Part shown: positions 39,100 through 52,423 of the stretch, piece by piece
Layout: every line of letters begins with the position of its first letter
How positions within the stretch are numbered: position 1 is the first letter of the stretch
DNA from: Paracyclopina nana
Taxonomy: Eukaryota > Arthropoda > Copepoda > Cyclopoida > Cyclopettidae
DNA: 64,000 nt
Reading direction: 5' to 3'
NCBI GenBank assembly: GCA_019096065.1
Contig: JAGUCH010000002.1
Span: forward strand, 5,716,501-5,780,500
Notes under the pieces: model-generated
What the model was told of the DNA's origin: nothing
The model's database searches: none
The model's input: the letters and a program-made list of their open reading frames with translations, nothing else
Program-made: the position numbers and the translations under genes

Positions 39100-40910
39100 T
39101 CAGTTTAGAAAATGCATAGCCAATGCAACAACAGCTGAAGCAGTTGGAGGATCAGGCAGATCACCAGAGGATCCTGCAACATCCAAATGGGAGTACTTCA
39201 AAGGCTGCTCAGAGCTAAGCTGGTGATTCAACAAGCCAGAAACCTAATGATACAAAGCAATTTCAATTATGTTGAATTTAAATAGAAGGCACAAAAGATC
39301 ACCTTTTGCAAGAATGCTCCTGGGAATTGATGACCCCTGGGAGTCCTGGTTGAGGGCTCATTGTTGCATTGCAAAACTTCAACATATTCACCAGACTTGT
39401 CGCGAATGAAGTCGAAGTCTTCTTTGCGCATTGTGCTCACTTCGAATGGGTCTCCAAATTGCTCACCAGTTTCCTGGATGCTCTGAGCAAACTTTTCATG
39501 CTTGGCAGGTCCATTGTCCATGACAGCTGTGTATGGGCCAACAGCAATACAGGCATGACCAGTCAACGTGGCTATGGTCATCAAATGAGGATTGACCTCA
39601 GCCAAGGCTTTCTCCTTCATGTGGGCAAGAACATCAACCATTGCCATCCTTCCTTCTGCATCGGTGTTTCCAATCCTAATCCTGACTCCAGCTCTGGATG
39701 TGAAGATTTCATCGGAGACATAGGCATTGCTGCCAACACTATTCCTTGCCATGGCCATGGCAGCCACGACCTTAAGGTTTTGCGGCTTCAAAATTGAGAT
39801 AACTCTCATGAATCCTGCAACGTCTGCTGCTCCACACTTGTCCCTAGACATGCCAGCCATGTGGCCTATTGAAATTAATAAGTAATGAAATCACCAAGAT
39901 TTACAGATGATATCGCTACCTCCAGCCTTGATGTCATTTCCACCAGTGTCATATGTGATGCCTTTGCCGACCAACATAACTGTCTTTTCCACAGGCCCTG
40001 CCGGCTCATAAGTCAACCAAATGATCCTACCATCATGGCGGGGAACTCCACTGGCACATCGATTCACAGCCCCAAAGCACGGGTAATCCTACAATTTCAT
40101 TTAAAAGCATGAAAAGACGCTCTTAGCAACAGGAAATGATGGCACGATGATTACCTTCTCAAATACATGTTGACCTTTAACCACCTCAATCCTCACATCA
40201 GTGCCTTGGAACTCTTGGTAAACGTACTCCTCGACCCTGTCAAAGACAAGTTTAGAGAAATGCTGCTTGAGCTGACATAAAATTCCAAATTACTTGGGAG
40301 CCGCCATCCTTTCAGGATCAGAGCCACCAATGTCTCTTGACACAATCCTGCCAGCTTCCAGAGCTTTAGCAAGCTCCAGTTTAGAGCCAACTTTGTCAGA
40401 GTCTCCAAATATGCCGAGCTTGACAGCCTTGGTGGCCTTCTCGGGCACCTGCTCCCTAACTTCCAGGGGAACGTACATAGCCTCCAGGGCTCCCAACACT
40501 GACACTAGGCCAGCATTGGGAAATTTGGACACATTGAAAAATAGAAGGGGGGACGTGGATCCAATAGACATGGCCTTTCTGATTCCTTCCTTGGCAGCCT
40601 TTGCATAGCTACACACGAAAAATAAAATGAAAGCCAAGTAAATGTAAATTGATGAATACCTTCTAACGTCATCATAGTCATTGTCAAGGGAACCAGTGCC
40701 AGAGAAGACAATTCTCCTGGCAGGCAAATCAGAGGGAACAACGAAAACGCCACCCTCAGAGCCTTTGTCAATGTCAACATAGGCTTGAAGGGGAGTTTTC
40801 AGCTGGTCAAAAGGAAGTCCTTCCACATTCGGCCCAATCACCACTATGGCATCAAAATCGGGAGATGCCAAGTCATCGGTGATCTCAAACCGAGGCACCA
40901 AACTTGCCAT
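39100..40910 (-). CDS. M17 cytosol (leucine) aminopeptidase-like protein
   Basis: Six exons (40910-40660, 40608-40294, 40236-40155, 40088-39920, 39865-39303, 39243-39100) give 507 residues. The C-terminal catalytic domain has the metal-binding GKGITYDTGG, the MSRDKCGAA segment and the M17 signature NTDAEGR at residues 339-345. Family enzymes use two metal ions to release N-terminal residues from peptides as hexamers. The sequence looks closer to the invertebrate W07G4.4-like branch than to classical LAP3, a judgement from memory. All visible metal-ligand motifs are intact. It lies 110 bp upstream of MKKS on the same strand, so the two might be co-regulated, although this is only proximity. 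Confidence 0.9.
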
Positions 40911-41821
40911 CTTGACCTCTATCTGCAAAATGCATTCAAATATGCTATCATAAGATAAGATTAGCACGATCAAACAAAGTAACAGATGACAAGTCTAAAT
41001 AAAGCTTCGCAAAGAACCGACTAGGAGCAACGTACAGATTTCAATTTGATTTACACCTTGTATTAACGTTTACCTAATGGAAAAATTATCTAGTCCAACT
41101 TCTGCTTGATAACAATTCCCCGAGTCAGAGGCGGAATTTTTTCAGCCGGGCGCTAATTTGTCACATTGAAGTCGATTGACAAAATTGAACGCAACATTTG
41201 GTTCGACGGCTTAACTATGCAAGTTAAGGGGGCAAATATTCGAGTAAAGATTGATGACAAAATAATTGATCAATAACTTTTAAGCGTTTTGGTTGGCATG
41301 TTGAGCAAAATTACCTTAGCTTTGATATTTTAGATAGCTGCTGGACTTGGTTTATCTGTCTCGCTTTACTTCTAATTGTCACATTCACTCTTAGAGCTAC
41401 CAGAAATATAAAAAGTACGACTGATTTTTTGTGAATTTTTTGACGGTCTTTCGCCGATTTTCTATGTTTTTGTATACCATTAACTTTGCGACCAGAGTTG
41501 CCAGAAAAATATAAATTGTGTTTTTTAGTTTGAGATAAAATCACAAAATGTTCATTGTATCAGAAAAGTAGATTCACATTATCAAAAAATTGAGCGCGTG
41601 TTTTATAACGTCCCTCATGATTATTCACTTCACCGACATATAAGTTTTTCACCAAAAATATCTGGCCTTTTCTACTAAGTTTCAATGAAATGATGTGTTT
41701 GTACTCTGGCTTTATCTATGACACTATGACGTCAGAGGTCAGTCTAAGAAAGACAATAACATTTTTCTAGAAAAGTCGCGAAATTTGAGGAGGTCTGTGA
41801 ACATTGTCTTTTGACGGAAAA
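40911..41821. other. divergent intergenic region
   Basis: 0.9 kb between the aminopeptidase and the HAX1-like gene. Two loosely similar stretches (about 41393-41440 and 41495-41530, both with CCAGAAA...ATATAAA) form a weak direct repeat. No gene is supported. Confidence 0.4.
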
Positions 41822-42578
41822 ATGGACCCAAGAGATTTCTTTCGCGGATTCTTCGGAATTCCTAGGTAAGCTGAAACAAATTGCAAGACCTTCACCATTA
41901 TAGCGCAACATTTGACATAATTCCAGGATCCCCCCAAGGTCGAACTTCCCTTATGATGACGAACAATTTGAAGAAATTCCTGAGGATGATCGTCAGTACA
42001 GAGGAGGCTCTTTTAGTGTCTTTTTGAACCCGCAAATTATGGACAAGTTTTTCGATCAACAACTAGACGAGATGCTCAAGGCCTTTGGATTGGGCTCCGT
42101 CAGTCCTGGAATAGGCAATGAAAACCTTGAAACTGAGCCAGGAACCAGAGATTTCATGCTTAAAAGGGATACCCATCCAGGCTACCTCAAGGCTGGCCAT
42201 CATCAGAAAGACTCGGAAATCGATGCTCATCAGGTTTCACCCGAAGATTTGAGTCAACTTTATGCGCCTGTCCAAGAAAGCCCAAAGCCTCAGTCAACAT
42301 TTCGTAGCTTTGGACAAAGTTTTTCATCAAGAACTGTGCAGCTTCCCGACGGATCAGTTGAAGAGCATCGATCAGAACGAAGTAACGATGGTCTAGAAGT
42401 AAATACAGTGACTAAGAAAAGTGGCGATGAGTGCTTGACAGTGAAAACTACGAAACATCCTGATGGAAGAATAGAACGAGACGAAAGCAACGCTTGCCCC
42501 CAAGTGAAAGATTTCCAGAGTTTCGGCCATCAAATGCACATTGGCGACTCGATAATGGACAAATTGTTTCGCTTTTAG
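41822..42578 (+). CDS. HAX1: HAX1-like protein
   Basis: Two exons (41822-41865, 41927-42578) give 231 residues; human HAX1 has 279. The N-terminus MDPRDFFRGFFGIPR matches the HAX1 start (LFDLFRGFFGFP). An acidic stretch follows (EEIPEDDRQY), then RDFMLKR, which parallels the HAX1 LRDSMLK motif. The C-terminal half carries the tandem PDG motifs (QLPDGSVEEHRSE, KHPDGRIERDES). HAX1 is a largely disordered mitochondrial intermembrane-space protein that, with the disaggregase CLPB, supports protein solubility and cell survival. It is convergent with PCYT2 (240 bp between stops). Confidence 0.85.
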
Positions 42579-42818
42579 GTCCATTTAAGCCATTATGTGC
42601 GATTAAATTCATCCTGCAGGTTAAAGAGTGATAGTCATGCAATGAAAACACCTTTAAGTATAAGAAGTCAAATATATTTAATTAAAGGTGATTACAGCAA
42701 AAGCCACTGTAGTGTAATATTGAAGGGGAAGAATCAGTCAAAAATTTGTGATCAAGGTGGGATAAAAATTATCATCACATGTCAACATTCATTATGGCAC
42801 CGAATTTCATTAAGAATT

Positions 42819-44197
<1,379 letters not shown>

Positions 44198-44733
44198 GTA
44201 AGTCTACAGTCAGGCACTGATAAGAAGAGTACTTTGTGATAACAAATGTTTTTTGGCTTTAGCCAATATTAAAAGAGGTAGTAGACGCTAAAATCAATCA
44301 TGCCCTGACAACAATCACAAAATTCAAGAGCTTTCTCTTATCCTCGCTCAGCACTGTCAAAGTTGCCCCAAAAGTGTGATTTGTGTGGAGAAAAGGATCG
44401 AAGCACCTCTGAACTATGCTTTAGCTGATAAGGTTCAAGTCACCTTTCAAATTTGTTGCTTTGATGCATGAGCAAAGGCTATCAACATTTATTTTTTAAT
44501 AAAATCAGTACTAGCTCCTTTATATACGCAGATTATTTTAGCCAATTCAATTCGACGAAATAATATTCTTGCCTCTAAAATATATGACTAGTTTTCCATT
44601 GTTTACAATATTTTCGTCAACTGTAGGCCTGCTATTTGTCGAAAGTCGCTGAGGGCGAAAAAAGGCTGCTGTGGCTCTTTTGAGGCCGACCATGACCGTT
44701 TTCGAAGGCCTGATTTAAGCAGAGCTTATAAAC
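44198..44733. promoter_or_regulatory. divergent promoter region between PCYT2 and COQ2
   Basis: 536 bp between two divergent start codons. TATATACG occurs at about 44520. No repeats or RNA genes were seen. Confidence 0.4.
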
Positions 44734-45986
44734 ATGCTCCACATGATGGCTTTTTCTACAAAGGCCATCAGGGCTGTCCAAGTGAACATGGCTATCTGTC
44801 TGAGGCCGTTGAGCTCTCCCTCAACTATAAGAGAGCCTGACAGCCGACTCAAAGTTAGGCTGCAACCTCAACATGCGCTCCTGGCAGGAATGCCAATTGG
44901 TAGCAGTCACAAATCATCACCACATAACACCAGTGCCAATTGCCTGCCATTTTCAACCTCTGCCTTTCGCAAGACCATAAAAATCGCTCATATCATTGAA
45001 AAAGCTCCACGAGGGTTTCAGCCATATTTGAACTTGATGAGAATTGACAAGCCGATCGGGTCATGGCTGCTTTTTTGGCCTTGCGGTTGGAGCTTAGGGT
45101 TAGCTGCACCTGCTGGCACCTTATTTCCAGATCCGGCTTTGTTTGGCCTATTCGCCGCGGGTGCATTTATCATGAGAGGCGCCGGATGCACAATCAATGA
45201 CATGTGGGACAAAGACATTGACCATAAAGTTCAAAGGACGCGGAGCAGACCAATCACATCGTGAGTACTTTGGGCGCAAGCAATTGAGGTTTGTTTTCAA
45301 TTTGACTTTCTTTCAGTGGCCAAGTGTCAATGCTTAATGCCTTGGTTTTCCTAAGTGGACAATTAGGGCTGGGTTTACTCGTTTTGCTCCAACTCAATTG
45401 GTATTCAGTTATGCTCGGAGCAGCCTCGATGGGACTTGTTGTTCTTTACCCAGTTGCTAAAAGGTTTACTCACTACCCCCAAGCCATTCTGGGACTGGCA
45501 TTCAACTGGGGTGCACTCTTGGGATGGTCAGCCATGAGCGGTCAGTGTGATTGGGCTGCATGTATACCTCTGTATATTGCTGGAGTGTCATGGACCATGA
45601 TCTATGACACAATTTATGCTCACCAAGACAAGTATGATGATGTGATTGTTGGCATAAAATCTACAGCCTTAAAGTTTGCTGAAAATACCAAGCCTTGGTT
45701 AACGGGGTTTGCCACAACAATGACCTCATGTCTTTTGACTACCGGATACTTGTGCGACCAGACCTGGCCTTACTACTCGTCAGTGGCCCTGGTGACTCTC
45801 CATTTGGCCAGGCAAATAGCCACGCTCGACATTGAAAATGCCGAAGACTGTGCAAAGAAATTCGTCTCCAACAGGCATGTAGGGCTTGTTCTATTTCTTG
45901 GCATTGTCTTGGGTACATACCTCAAGGATCCCGAAAATTCATCCTTATCCCTCAACTTAGCCCAGCTGTCGTCTACAAATTCGTGA
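44734..45986 (+). CDS. COQ2: 4-hydroxybenzoate polyprenyltransferase
   Basis: Two exons (44734-45260, 45317-45986) give 398 residues. The first 90 residues are basic and Ser/Thr-rich, consistent with a mitochondrial targeting peptide. The UbiA core begins [21 protein letters not shown]. Both Asp-rich motifs for binding the prenyl diphosphate through magnesium are present: NDMWDKDID and [13 protein letters not shown]. About eight hydrophobic segments follow. It attaches the polyprenyl tail to 4-hydroxybenzoate in the inner mitochondrial membrane during ubiquinone synthesis. AATAAA is at 46022-46027. Confidence 0.97.
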
Positions 45987-46021
45987 GTATAGCAACTTAT
46001 GCTAAATCATGTGATACACTT

Positions 46022-46045
46022 AATAAAAAACAATTAATTTTTATT
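46022..46045. terminator. facing poly(A) signals of COQ2 and thrombospondin
   Basis: AATAAA on the plus strand at 46022-46027 and on the minus strand at 46040-46045, twelve bases apart. Mature 3' ends probably overlap. Confidence 0.6.
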
Positions 46046-46080
46046 GTGGGTGAGAAATGAGGCGTAGTAGCAAAGTGAGT

Positions 46081-49000
46081 TTATGTAGGCGAGGGAGGTC
46101 TGGTAGTGTCTATGTCCACTTCGGCTCTTATTCTATCTGGCAGCTCATTGTAAATGGCCTCAGGAACATGGTCATTGCACCGATACACAAGATCAGACCA
46201 GATTATCATTTCCTGCGAAAAGCAAAACACTCCAAGCCTACCACCCTTTAGTGTACCATCGAAAACATTTCCAGAATCAGCCACCATATTTTCCCCTTCA
46301 AATATCCGGAGTCGGATCAGTCCAATTTTAGGCCTATGCAAAAGCAGCCATCTGTAAGCAATTTTCTCCCGCCAGCCTACATTGCGAGGATCCTTCCATA
46401 ACAATTTCACTTGGTCATCAGTGTCGCCAGTGTGCCACATAGCATTCCTCATCATTTCACCTGGCCCGGTTTCTGACTGGACAAGCTTAAGTTGGATGCC
46501 TGGCTCAGCTACCGCTCTAAATGGAGTGGCTTGCCAATATGTCTGAGTGTTTTTTTTCCACATCACAGTATAAAATTGATTGTTGTCCTGCAAGACCACT
46601 TTTAGATAGGCTTATAATATTCAACGAAGTAAGCTATACCTGATATGAAAAAATGAAGCCTACATAGTCATCATCTATCTCCGTGTCAACAAAAAATGTT
46701 CCTTCAAAGTCAACTCCACCAAATCGGTGAAAGCCAACTGCTAGTCCAGGATCCGAGTTCATAGTTTGGACAATTTCAGCTCCTTTGTTGTAAATGACCC
46801 AATTGGGATCAATCTGTGCATCTCCATGCGGGTCAAGAACAACAGTCTGATAAGTCCTAAAATCAGTTGCATAAATTCTTGAGTTATTAGGGCAAGTGTC
46901 TAGGTAATCATCTGTGCCATCAACATCAAAGTCCTCTTGGCAAATGTCACCTCTGCCATCCCTATCAGTGTCCTCCTGCTGGGGATTATAAGCCAAGAAG
47001 CAATTATCTTTGGCATTTGGTATACCATCATTGTCAGCATCAGGGTCACATTCATCGCCCATTTTGTCATTATCTGTGTCCAATTGATCTGCATTTGGAA
47101 TATTGACACAATTGTCAAAAGAGTCCGGAATTCCATCTCTGTCTTTGTCATCATTCGTATCACACACATTACCAAAGGTGTCCTCATCATCATCTGCTTG
47201 GTCAGGATTAGGTACTTTAGGGCAGTTGTCACATGCATCCCTAAATGGATAAAATGAGATTAGTTTTTGGAAAATAGATATATGATTAGTGCTTTACCCA
47301 AATCCATCTCTGTCTTGATCTCTTTGGTCTCTGTTTGCAACCTTAGGGCAATTATCTTGCCCATTTAAAATACCATCATTGTCCATGTCAGGATCACATC
47401 CATCTCCAAGACCATCTCCATCAGCATCCTCTTGATCCAAGTTTGGCAAAAATGGGCAATTGTCGCAAGCATCACCTCTCTTGTCATCACCGTCTTTTTC
47501 AGTGTCCAGCTGATCAGGGTTGGCGACTAATGGGCAATTATCTGGAGTATTAGGGATTCCGTCATTGTCAGCATCATCATCACAAGCGTCTCCAATACCA
47601 TCTCCATCGGCATCTTCTTGTCCCGAATTGGGTGTCCTAGGACAATTGTCTCTCCTGAAATCAAAAGAAGGAGGCTTTATGTTGCCCTAATCTGCATGTG
47701 AATCATATATTGACCTGCATTTCTCCTCTTGGCACGGAAGATCTTGATCTGGCCAAGCATCCAAATCAATATCTGGTCCACAAACTTTTCCCGATCCTGC
47801 CCATCCAACCTTACACTTGCAAATGTAGTACTTGAGTCCAGGTGGCTTAATGCATTCAGCATTCTCATCACAAATGGTCCCATCAGGGCATACACCTGGC
47901 CTATTAGAGCACCCTATTTCTTGATTGCCTACATATCCTTTAATGCATTCTCCACACTTGAATGATCCTGGTACATTAATACACAAGGAGTTTATCACAC
48001 ATCCTCCATTATTGTTGTTACACTCATTGATGTCACTGCATGTTTGTCTTTGCCTGCACATTTAGTGGCATGAAATTTACCCTTTATAAAATTGTAACTT
48101 AATACTGACCTTGATGCATAGTCCAAGCCAACCCCTGAGAATCCGTCACTTCCAGTATAGCCTACTGGACAAGGGCCACATCTGAATCCAGGAATGGTGT
48201 TGTAACATGTGACTTGTTCTGCACAAGGGTCAGCCAAATCACATTCATCAACATCTGAGCAATACGTTCCATTCCCAGTGAGCCCCTGTGGGCATGGACC
48301 ACATCTGTAGTATGGTGGCCTATCAATGTTGAAACATTGCACACCCTATTAAAGCAGATCAAGACATGATTTTTAAAAACAGCACTTTTTTCAGTAGTTT
48401 ACTTGGAAGCAAGGAGGTGGCCTTTGTTCGCATGCAGAAGGAATGCAGTTGATGCCATCTCCTCTGTAGCCTTGAGGACAAGGCCCACATCTAAAGAAAG
48501 GCGGTGAGTCTGAATCATAACAATTGACTCCAGCGAAGCATGGATCTTCGGAGCAAGCATCTCTTTCACAAAACTTGCCATCGCCCTTGAACCCTTGTGG
48601 GCACGAGCCACAAACAGGTCCATCATAAGTGTCCCTGCATTCCACTTTAGGAAAACAGGGTGGAGGGTCATCGGAGCATTCTGGTCGTTTTATGCTACAT
48701 GCCTTGCACTCTTGTAGTGCTTTCCTGAGGAGCATTGTCTCTTGCTTTTGGATATTCACCTCAGCTTTTAGTTTGCGCAAAGCTTCAATCAGCTCCTGCA
48801 AGGTAGCTATCAAAACTCTGTCAGCCTCATCAAAGTTGAAAATGGGGATGTCTCCTCTTCTGTATGAATACAAATCATCATCTGCTGCAGGTTCTTGAGC
48901 CTGCATTCGTTCAATGTTACAATCCAAGTCATCAAGGATAGCATCTATTGAGGCAGTGCCATCAATTTTAACCTCAACTGCCTTGTCATGGAAAAGCTTG

Positions 49001-49530
49001 ACCTTTGATTCCTTTTTCTTCATAATCTCTCTCAAGCTCAAAGGCAATTCTAGACTACTTTTCAGCTTGCATCCAAAATATATAGACAAACCAGCTCCTA
49101 ATTTCCGCTTTTGGTCCAGAGTTACCACAAGATGATCATGCCCTGTGTAATTAGCCTCAGCAGCAAGTTCAGGAATCTCCACATGCTCACTCCAAATTCC
49201 ATCATAATGCTTGAGAGTCAGTTTAATTAAGGATGACTTTTCAATGAGATGAATCTGCAAAAAATGCTCTTCGAGTTCAGTTGCTATTTTTTTAAGTTGA
49301 GAATATTAAATAAAAATCACCTTAAACTTGTGGTTTATTTCTGGGAAAGTGATCAGAAGAAGTGGATCAGGTTTCACAGAAGATGTGGCTCTGGCTCGCA
49401 CCCCTTCGAGTATAATGGTTACTCTGTTATGGTTCATAACTTTAGTAAAGTGTCGCGTTTGCAGTTTGCTCTCAAGCATGGAGCCTGACGCAAGGCCCAC
49501 AAGGGCAAAGGCCACCAGTAAAGACTGCAT
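46081..49530 (-). CDS. Tsp: thrombospondin, pentamer (TSP-5/COMP) type
   Basis: Seven exons (49530-49321, 49254-48403, 48345-48110, 48053-47715, 47654-47298, 47240-46640, 46587-46081) give 1033 residues. A signal peptide ([16 protein letters not shown]) precedes an N-domain (residues 20-200). A coiled-coil assembly segment lies at about residues 204-256, ending in the CKAC cysteine pair that links subunits. EGF-like repeats follow, one with a calcium-binding DVDEC start. Thrombospondin type 3 calcium repeats come next ([14 protein letters not shown]) and include an RGD in [11 protein letters not shown]. The C-terminal lectin-like domain starts near [21 protein letters not shown]. It is a secreted matrix protein that binds integrins at muscle attachment sites in flies. 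No properdin-type repeats are present. Confidence 0.96.
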
Positions 49531-50210
49531 TGCTGTACTGGACCAGACAGTAACTCTCGTGTTATTATGTGGTAGGTTAGCTATTTTGCCATGACTTGGA
49601 TGATCACAAGCAGGTTCGCCCACACATGCAGTACATACGCAAGTATATCAGAATATATTTCTCCTCACTTTGGAGCTACACAATAGGGGCGTTGATATAT
49701 GCTCTACATTCAATAAATGCATTTTACGTCGCCTATTAAAAAAGATATGCATAATTTATTATCACCTATATATGCGTTTTTTCTTTTATTTTTAGGCTAA
49801 CAAAAGTATTAATTTTACCAATCAATTAAGCGATAAATAGCTTTTGATGAGCTCCGTGATATGAAAATATTAAGGAATCATAAATTTTTTGCAAGTGTGC
49901 ACTTTTTTTATTCCATTGCATTGCTACGACAGCCAGGGGTGATGTGAGGTGAGATCACGAAAAGTTTTGCGTGGGATGAAACATTTCTTGCCTGGCCTGA
50001 CCTGAACAAGTTTTACTTTGAGCGCATATGGCTCAAAATTTCAGTTCAATGCTTTGATTTCTGCTCATTGCAATCTATTGCAATAGTTGCCTTGGCAATT
50101 CAAGGAATTGCGAGTGGGCGAATATTTTTTCGCGAATTTTGGTGGTGTGCTAGCCCTCAAGTGTCTTGCAGTGTTCGAACAGCTGTGTGTAGTTCTCAAG
50201 CAACATAATT
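49531..50210. promoter_or_regulatory. divergent region between thrombospondin and its mini-paralogue
   Basis: 680 bp separate the two start codons. This is short enough for shared regulation of the two genes. No TATA box is obvious at the expected distance on either side. Confidence 0.4.
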
Positions 50211-50626
50211 ATGAGAACACTTTTGCTACTTTTTGCCATAATTCTGGCACTATGGTGTTTTGTTAGTGCGGCACAGAGAAATCGTATTCCCGATTCAATC
50301 AGAAGTCGCACGCATCAAGATATCAATCGAGAAGAGTCCATTGTGAGCATTAGGTCAAGCTGCTAATACCACTAAAATTCTTTATATTTAAATTCTAGCC
50401 TACCAAGCCGAAACCAAAGCCGAAGAGGAAAAATATTGGTGAGTTTCCCTACAACGGAGGAGATATGCCAATTTTCAATTTTGACCAGGGAGATGAGGCG
50501 TACTTGAAAACCATTCCAGACCTAATTGAGAGCTTGCACGATATGTCCAGATTCGTGCAATCCCAATCCAAAGTGACTGCTATGTACAGCAAAGTATTTC
50601 TCAATTGTCCAGATTGCAAGCCCTAG
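50211..50626 (+). CDS. small secreted protein homologous to the thrombospondin assembly segment
   Basis: Two exons (50211-50342, 50399-50626) give 119 residues; it was too short to stand out as an open frame. Residues 1-21 form a signal peptide (RTLLLLFAIILALWCFVSA). A basic Pro/Lys linker (PTKPKPKPKRK) follows. Residues 65-117 align without gaps to residues 204-256 of the neighbouring thrombospondin. Both start GDxPIFNFD and both end in a CxxC pair (CPDC here, CKAC there), 49 residues after the first Gly. I count about 20 identities in 53. Nothing else of thrombospondin is present. It might join thrombospondin oligomers or form its own; that is inference. Its stop lies 8 bp from the convergent SETD7-like stop. 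Confidence 0.8.
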
Positions 50627-50634
50627 CTTTTATG

Positions 50635-52137
50635 TTATTGTATCATATTGGCCACGGTTTTGAACATGTCAATAAAAGGCTTATAATCCTCCACTTTCTT
50701 CTTCAAATATTTTATGTGGTATTTCATGTCTGCGTGGAATTCCTGGTCATTCTTGCTACTCAGAAACTTGCTCACTTCGTAAATGGTTTTGATAGCCGTC
50801 TGAGAATGAGCATATTGCTCCACGTAACCATAATCTGCAAACAGCTCATCGTTGGCACACAGATCCTGGAGCAAGACCACAGATCGGATCTTGCCAAACC
50901 TTGGATGATCAATCATTGCATACCAGCAATTGGGCTTTTGGCTGTGGTTGATCAAATGGCCAAAACTTGCGTTATACGCGTCCTCACTCCTGAACTCTAT
51001 GGGAATATTCAAGATCTCCTTAGGATTGGCCCAATCATTGTCCATTCTGTATGGGCTCTTGCGATCTTCGAGCTTGATTTTGGACTCCAGATCTGACATT
51101 CTGACTCCATTGTAGAAGCCTACAGTTTGACCTTTTTTAGCTTCCTTCTTCATGAAAACCCCTCTTCCGGCATTGGCTAAAGTTGAGTTGGAAATGTACA
51201 GGTATTTGTCTTCCATCGGGTCATGAACGAGCGGATCTGCACCCATTGAAGTCTTGGTCGATACTGACAGTTTCAGTGGCCTTTTCAAGCCCTGATGCTT
51301 GTAAATTGGCACAAACAGTCCATTTTCACTGGGTTCAGCATCAATCAGTTCAGCCTCAAGGCCAGATACAAGTTGGCCTTCGTTGAACTCTCCAGCAAGC
51401 ATTGTTTTTAGGTCTGGGTAGATGTAAGATATATTTTTGCCGGAGAGTCGACCGTCCATGTCTACTGTACCAACCACAAAGCCTCCGCCAATCTTGAACT
51501 CATACGAGACTCCAACTTTTTTGCCTCTTCTGTAAACGGAAATTTCCCTCAAATGTTTGGGTTTTCTCCACGCCTCCAGCTCTAAAAGGTCGCAAGGGCC
51601 GAATTTGCACCAGTAACCGACGTACAATCCATGTAGGGTGCCATTAAGGTAATTCGCCAGAGCGAAGCTCCCATCAACGAAGAAAAGTTTTGCTAGTCCA
51701 TCGAGCTGACCTCTGGTGAAATTCCCTTCTATTGAGTCAATTTTTACCTTCTTCCGACACACGGCTTCATTTGCATAGAAGATCCTGCCTTGGCCGTCAG
51801 GAAGACCATTTTTTATTATTAGAGCATCTGAAGCGTTGAGAAGCTTATCATTGACACAAGCTTGCAGATGCATTTTGGGGACAGCTTCTCCTCCTTCCAA
51901 ATAATTTTGTTTGATCTGAATGGCCTTCTCGTGGCCTTGAATCACACTTTTGAAAAATGTCACAATTTTAAGTCGCGGGTTCCTATTAGCTCCTTCTACA
52001 GTTCTTTTGGCTCTTGTATTTATCGCCTCTTCATCTCGAAACTTTTCAGGTCTTAGCTGTGAATTTGCATGCAAAAAGGCCACGACAGAGGCCAAGCAAG
52101 TAAATGTGAGAAGCTTTAGCATTTTCTGGTTGTTCAT
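50635..52137 (-). CDS. SETD7-like SET/MORN protein with signal peptide, intronless
   Basis: A single exon of 500 residues. The ATG at 52137 is used; the open frame extends upstream only through non-ATG codons. The N-terminus MNNQKMLKLLTFTCLASVVAFLHANS looks like a signal peptide. MORN-like repeats occupy about residues 100-290 (GNFTRGQLDGLAKLFFVDG, YLNGTLHGLYVGYW). A SETD7-type SET domain covers about residues 320-460: AGRGVFMKKEAKKGQTVGFY, FGHLINHSQKPNCWYAM, HPRFGKIRSV and DELFADYGY. The NHS motif and catalytic-site Tyr are present. Six or more N-glycosylation sequons are seen. SETD7 itself is a nuclear/cytosolic lysine methyltransferase, so a secretory-pathway location would be unusual. Lack of introns contrasts with its neighbours. 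Confidence 0.88.
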   Translation of the reverse strand: MNNQKMLKLLTFTCLASVVAFLHANSQLRPEKFRDEEAINTRAKRTVEGANRNPRLKIVTFFKSVIQGHEKAIQIKQNYLEGGEAVPKMHLQACVNDKLLNASDALIIKNGLPDGQGRIFYANEAVCRKKVKIDSIEGNFTRGQLDGLAKLFFVDGSFALANYLNGTLHGLYVGYWCKFGPCDLLELEAWRKPKHLREISVYRRGKKVGVSYEFKIGGGFVVGTVDMDGRLSGKNISYIYPDLKTMLAGEFNEGQLVSGLEAELIDAEPSENGLFVPIYKHQGLKRPLKLSVSTKTSMGADPLVHDPMEDKYLYISNSTLANAGRGVFMKKEAKKGQTVGFYNGVRMSDLESKIKLEDRKSPYRMDNDWANPKEILNIPIEFRSEDAYNASFGHLINHSQKPNCWYAMIDHPRFGKIRSVVLLQDLCANDELFADYGYVEQYAHSQTAIKTIYEVSKFLSSKNDQEFHADMKYHIKYLKKKVEDYKPFIDMFKTVANMIQ

Positions 52138-52423
52138 GGTCAACGTGTAGCTTCAGTGTACTGAACTGTTGATTAGCTCCCTTTGCTGTTCTGATAACGG
52201 TTCAGCCATTTTCTCAAAGAAGAGCAACCTGCCAATTTAAAAATGTCATCTTCCAAGAGCGCCTAGCATGACGCTCACAACTCTAATGCTTGCAAGTAGA
52301 TTGAAGAAAACTAAACGCTTAGAAATAGATTAAGCTTCTTCTACAAATCAATAATTAAAATGTTAATTCAGAATTTATGACTCAAATGAATTTATTAGCA
52401 TAAGGAAAATCATAGAAATTACT

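Noticed and set aside
50605-51096. Plus-strand frame antisense to the SETD7-like gene
   Set aside because: It begins inside the mini-thrombospondin 3' end, overlaps a well-supported coding exon and lacks domain content.
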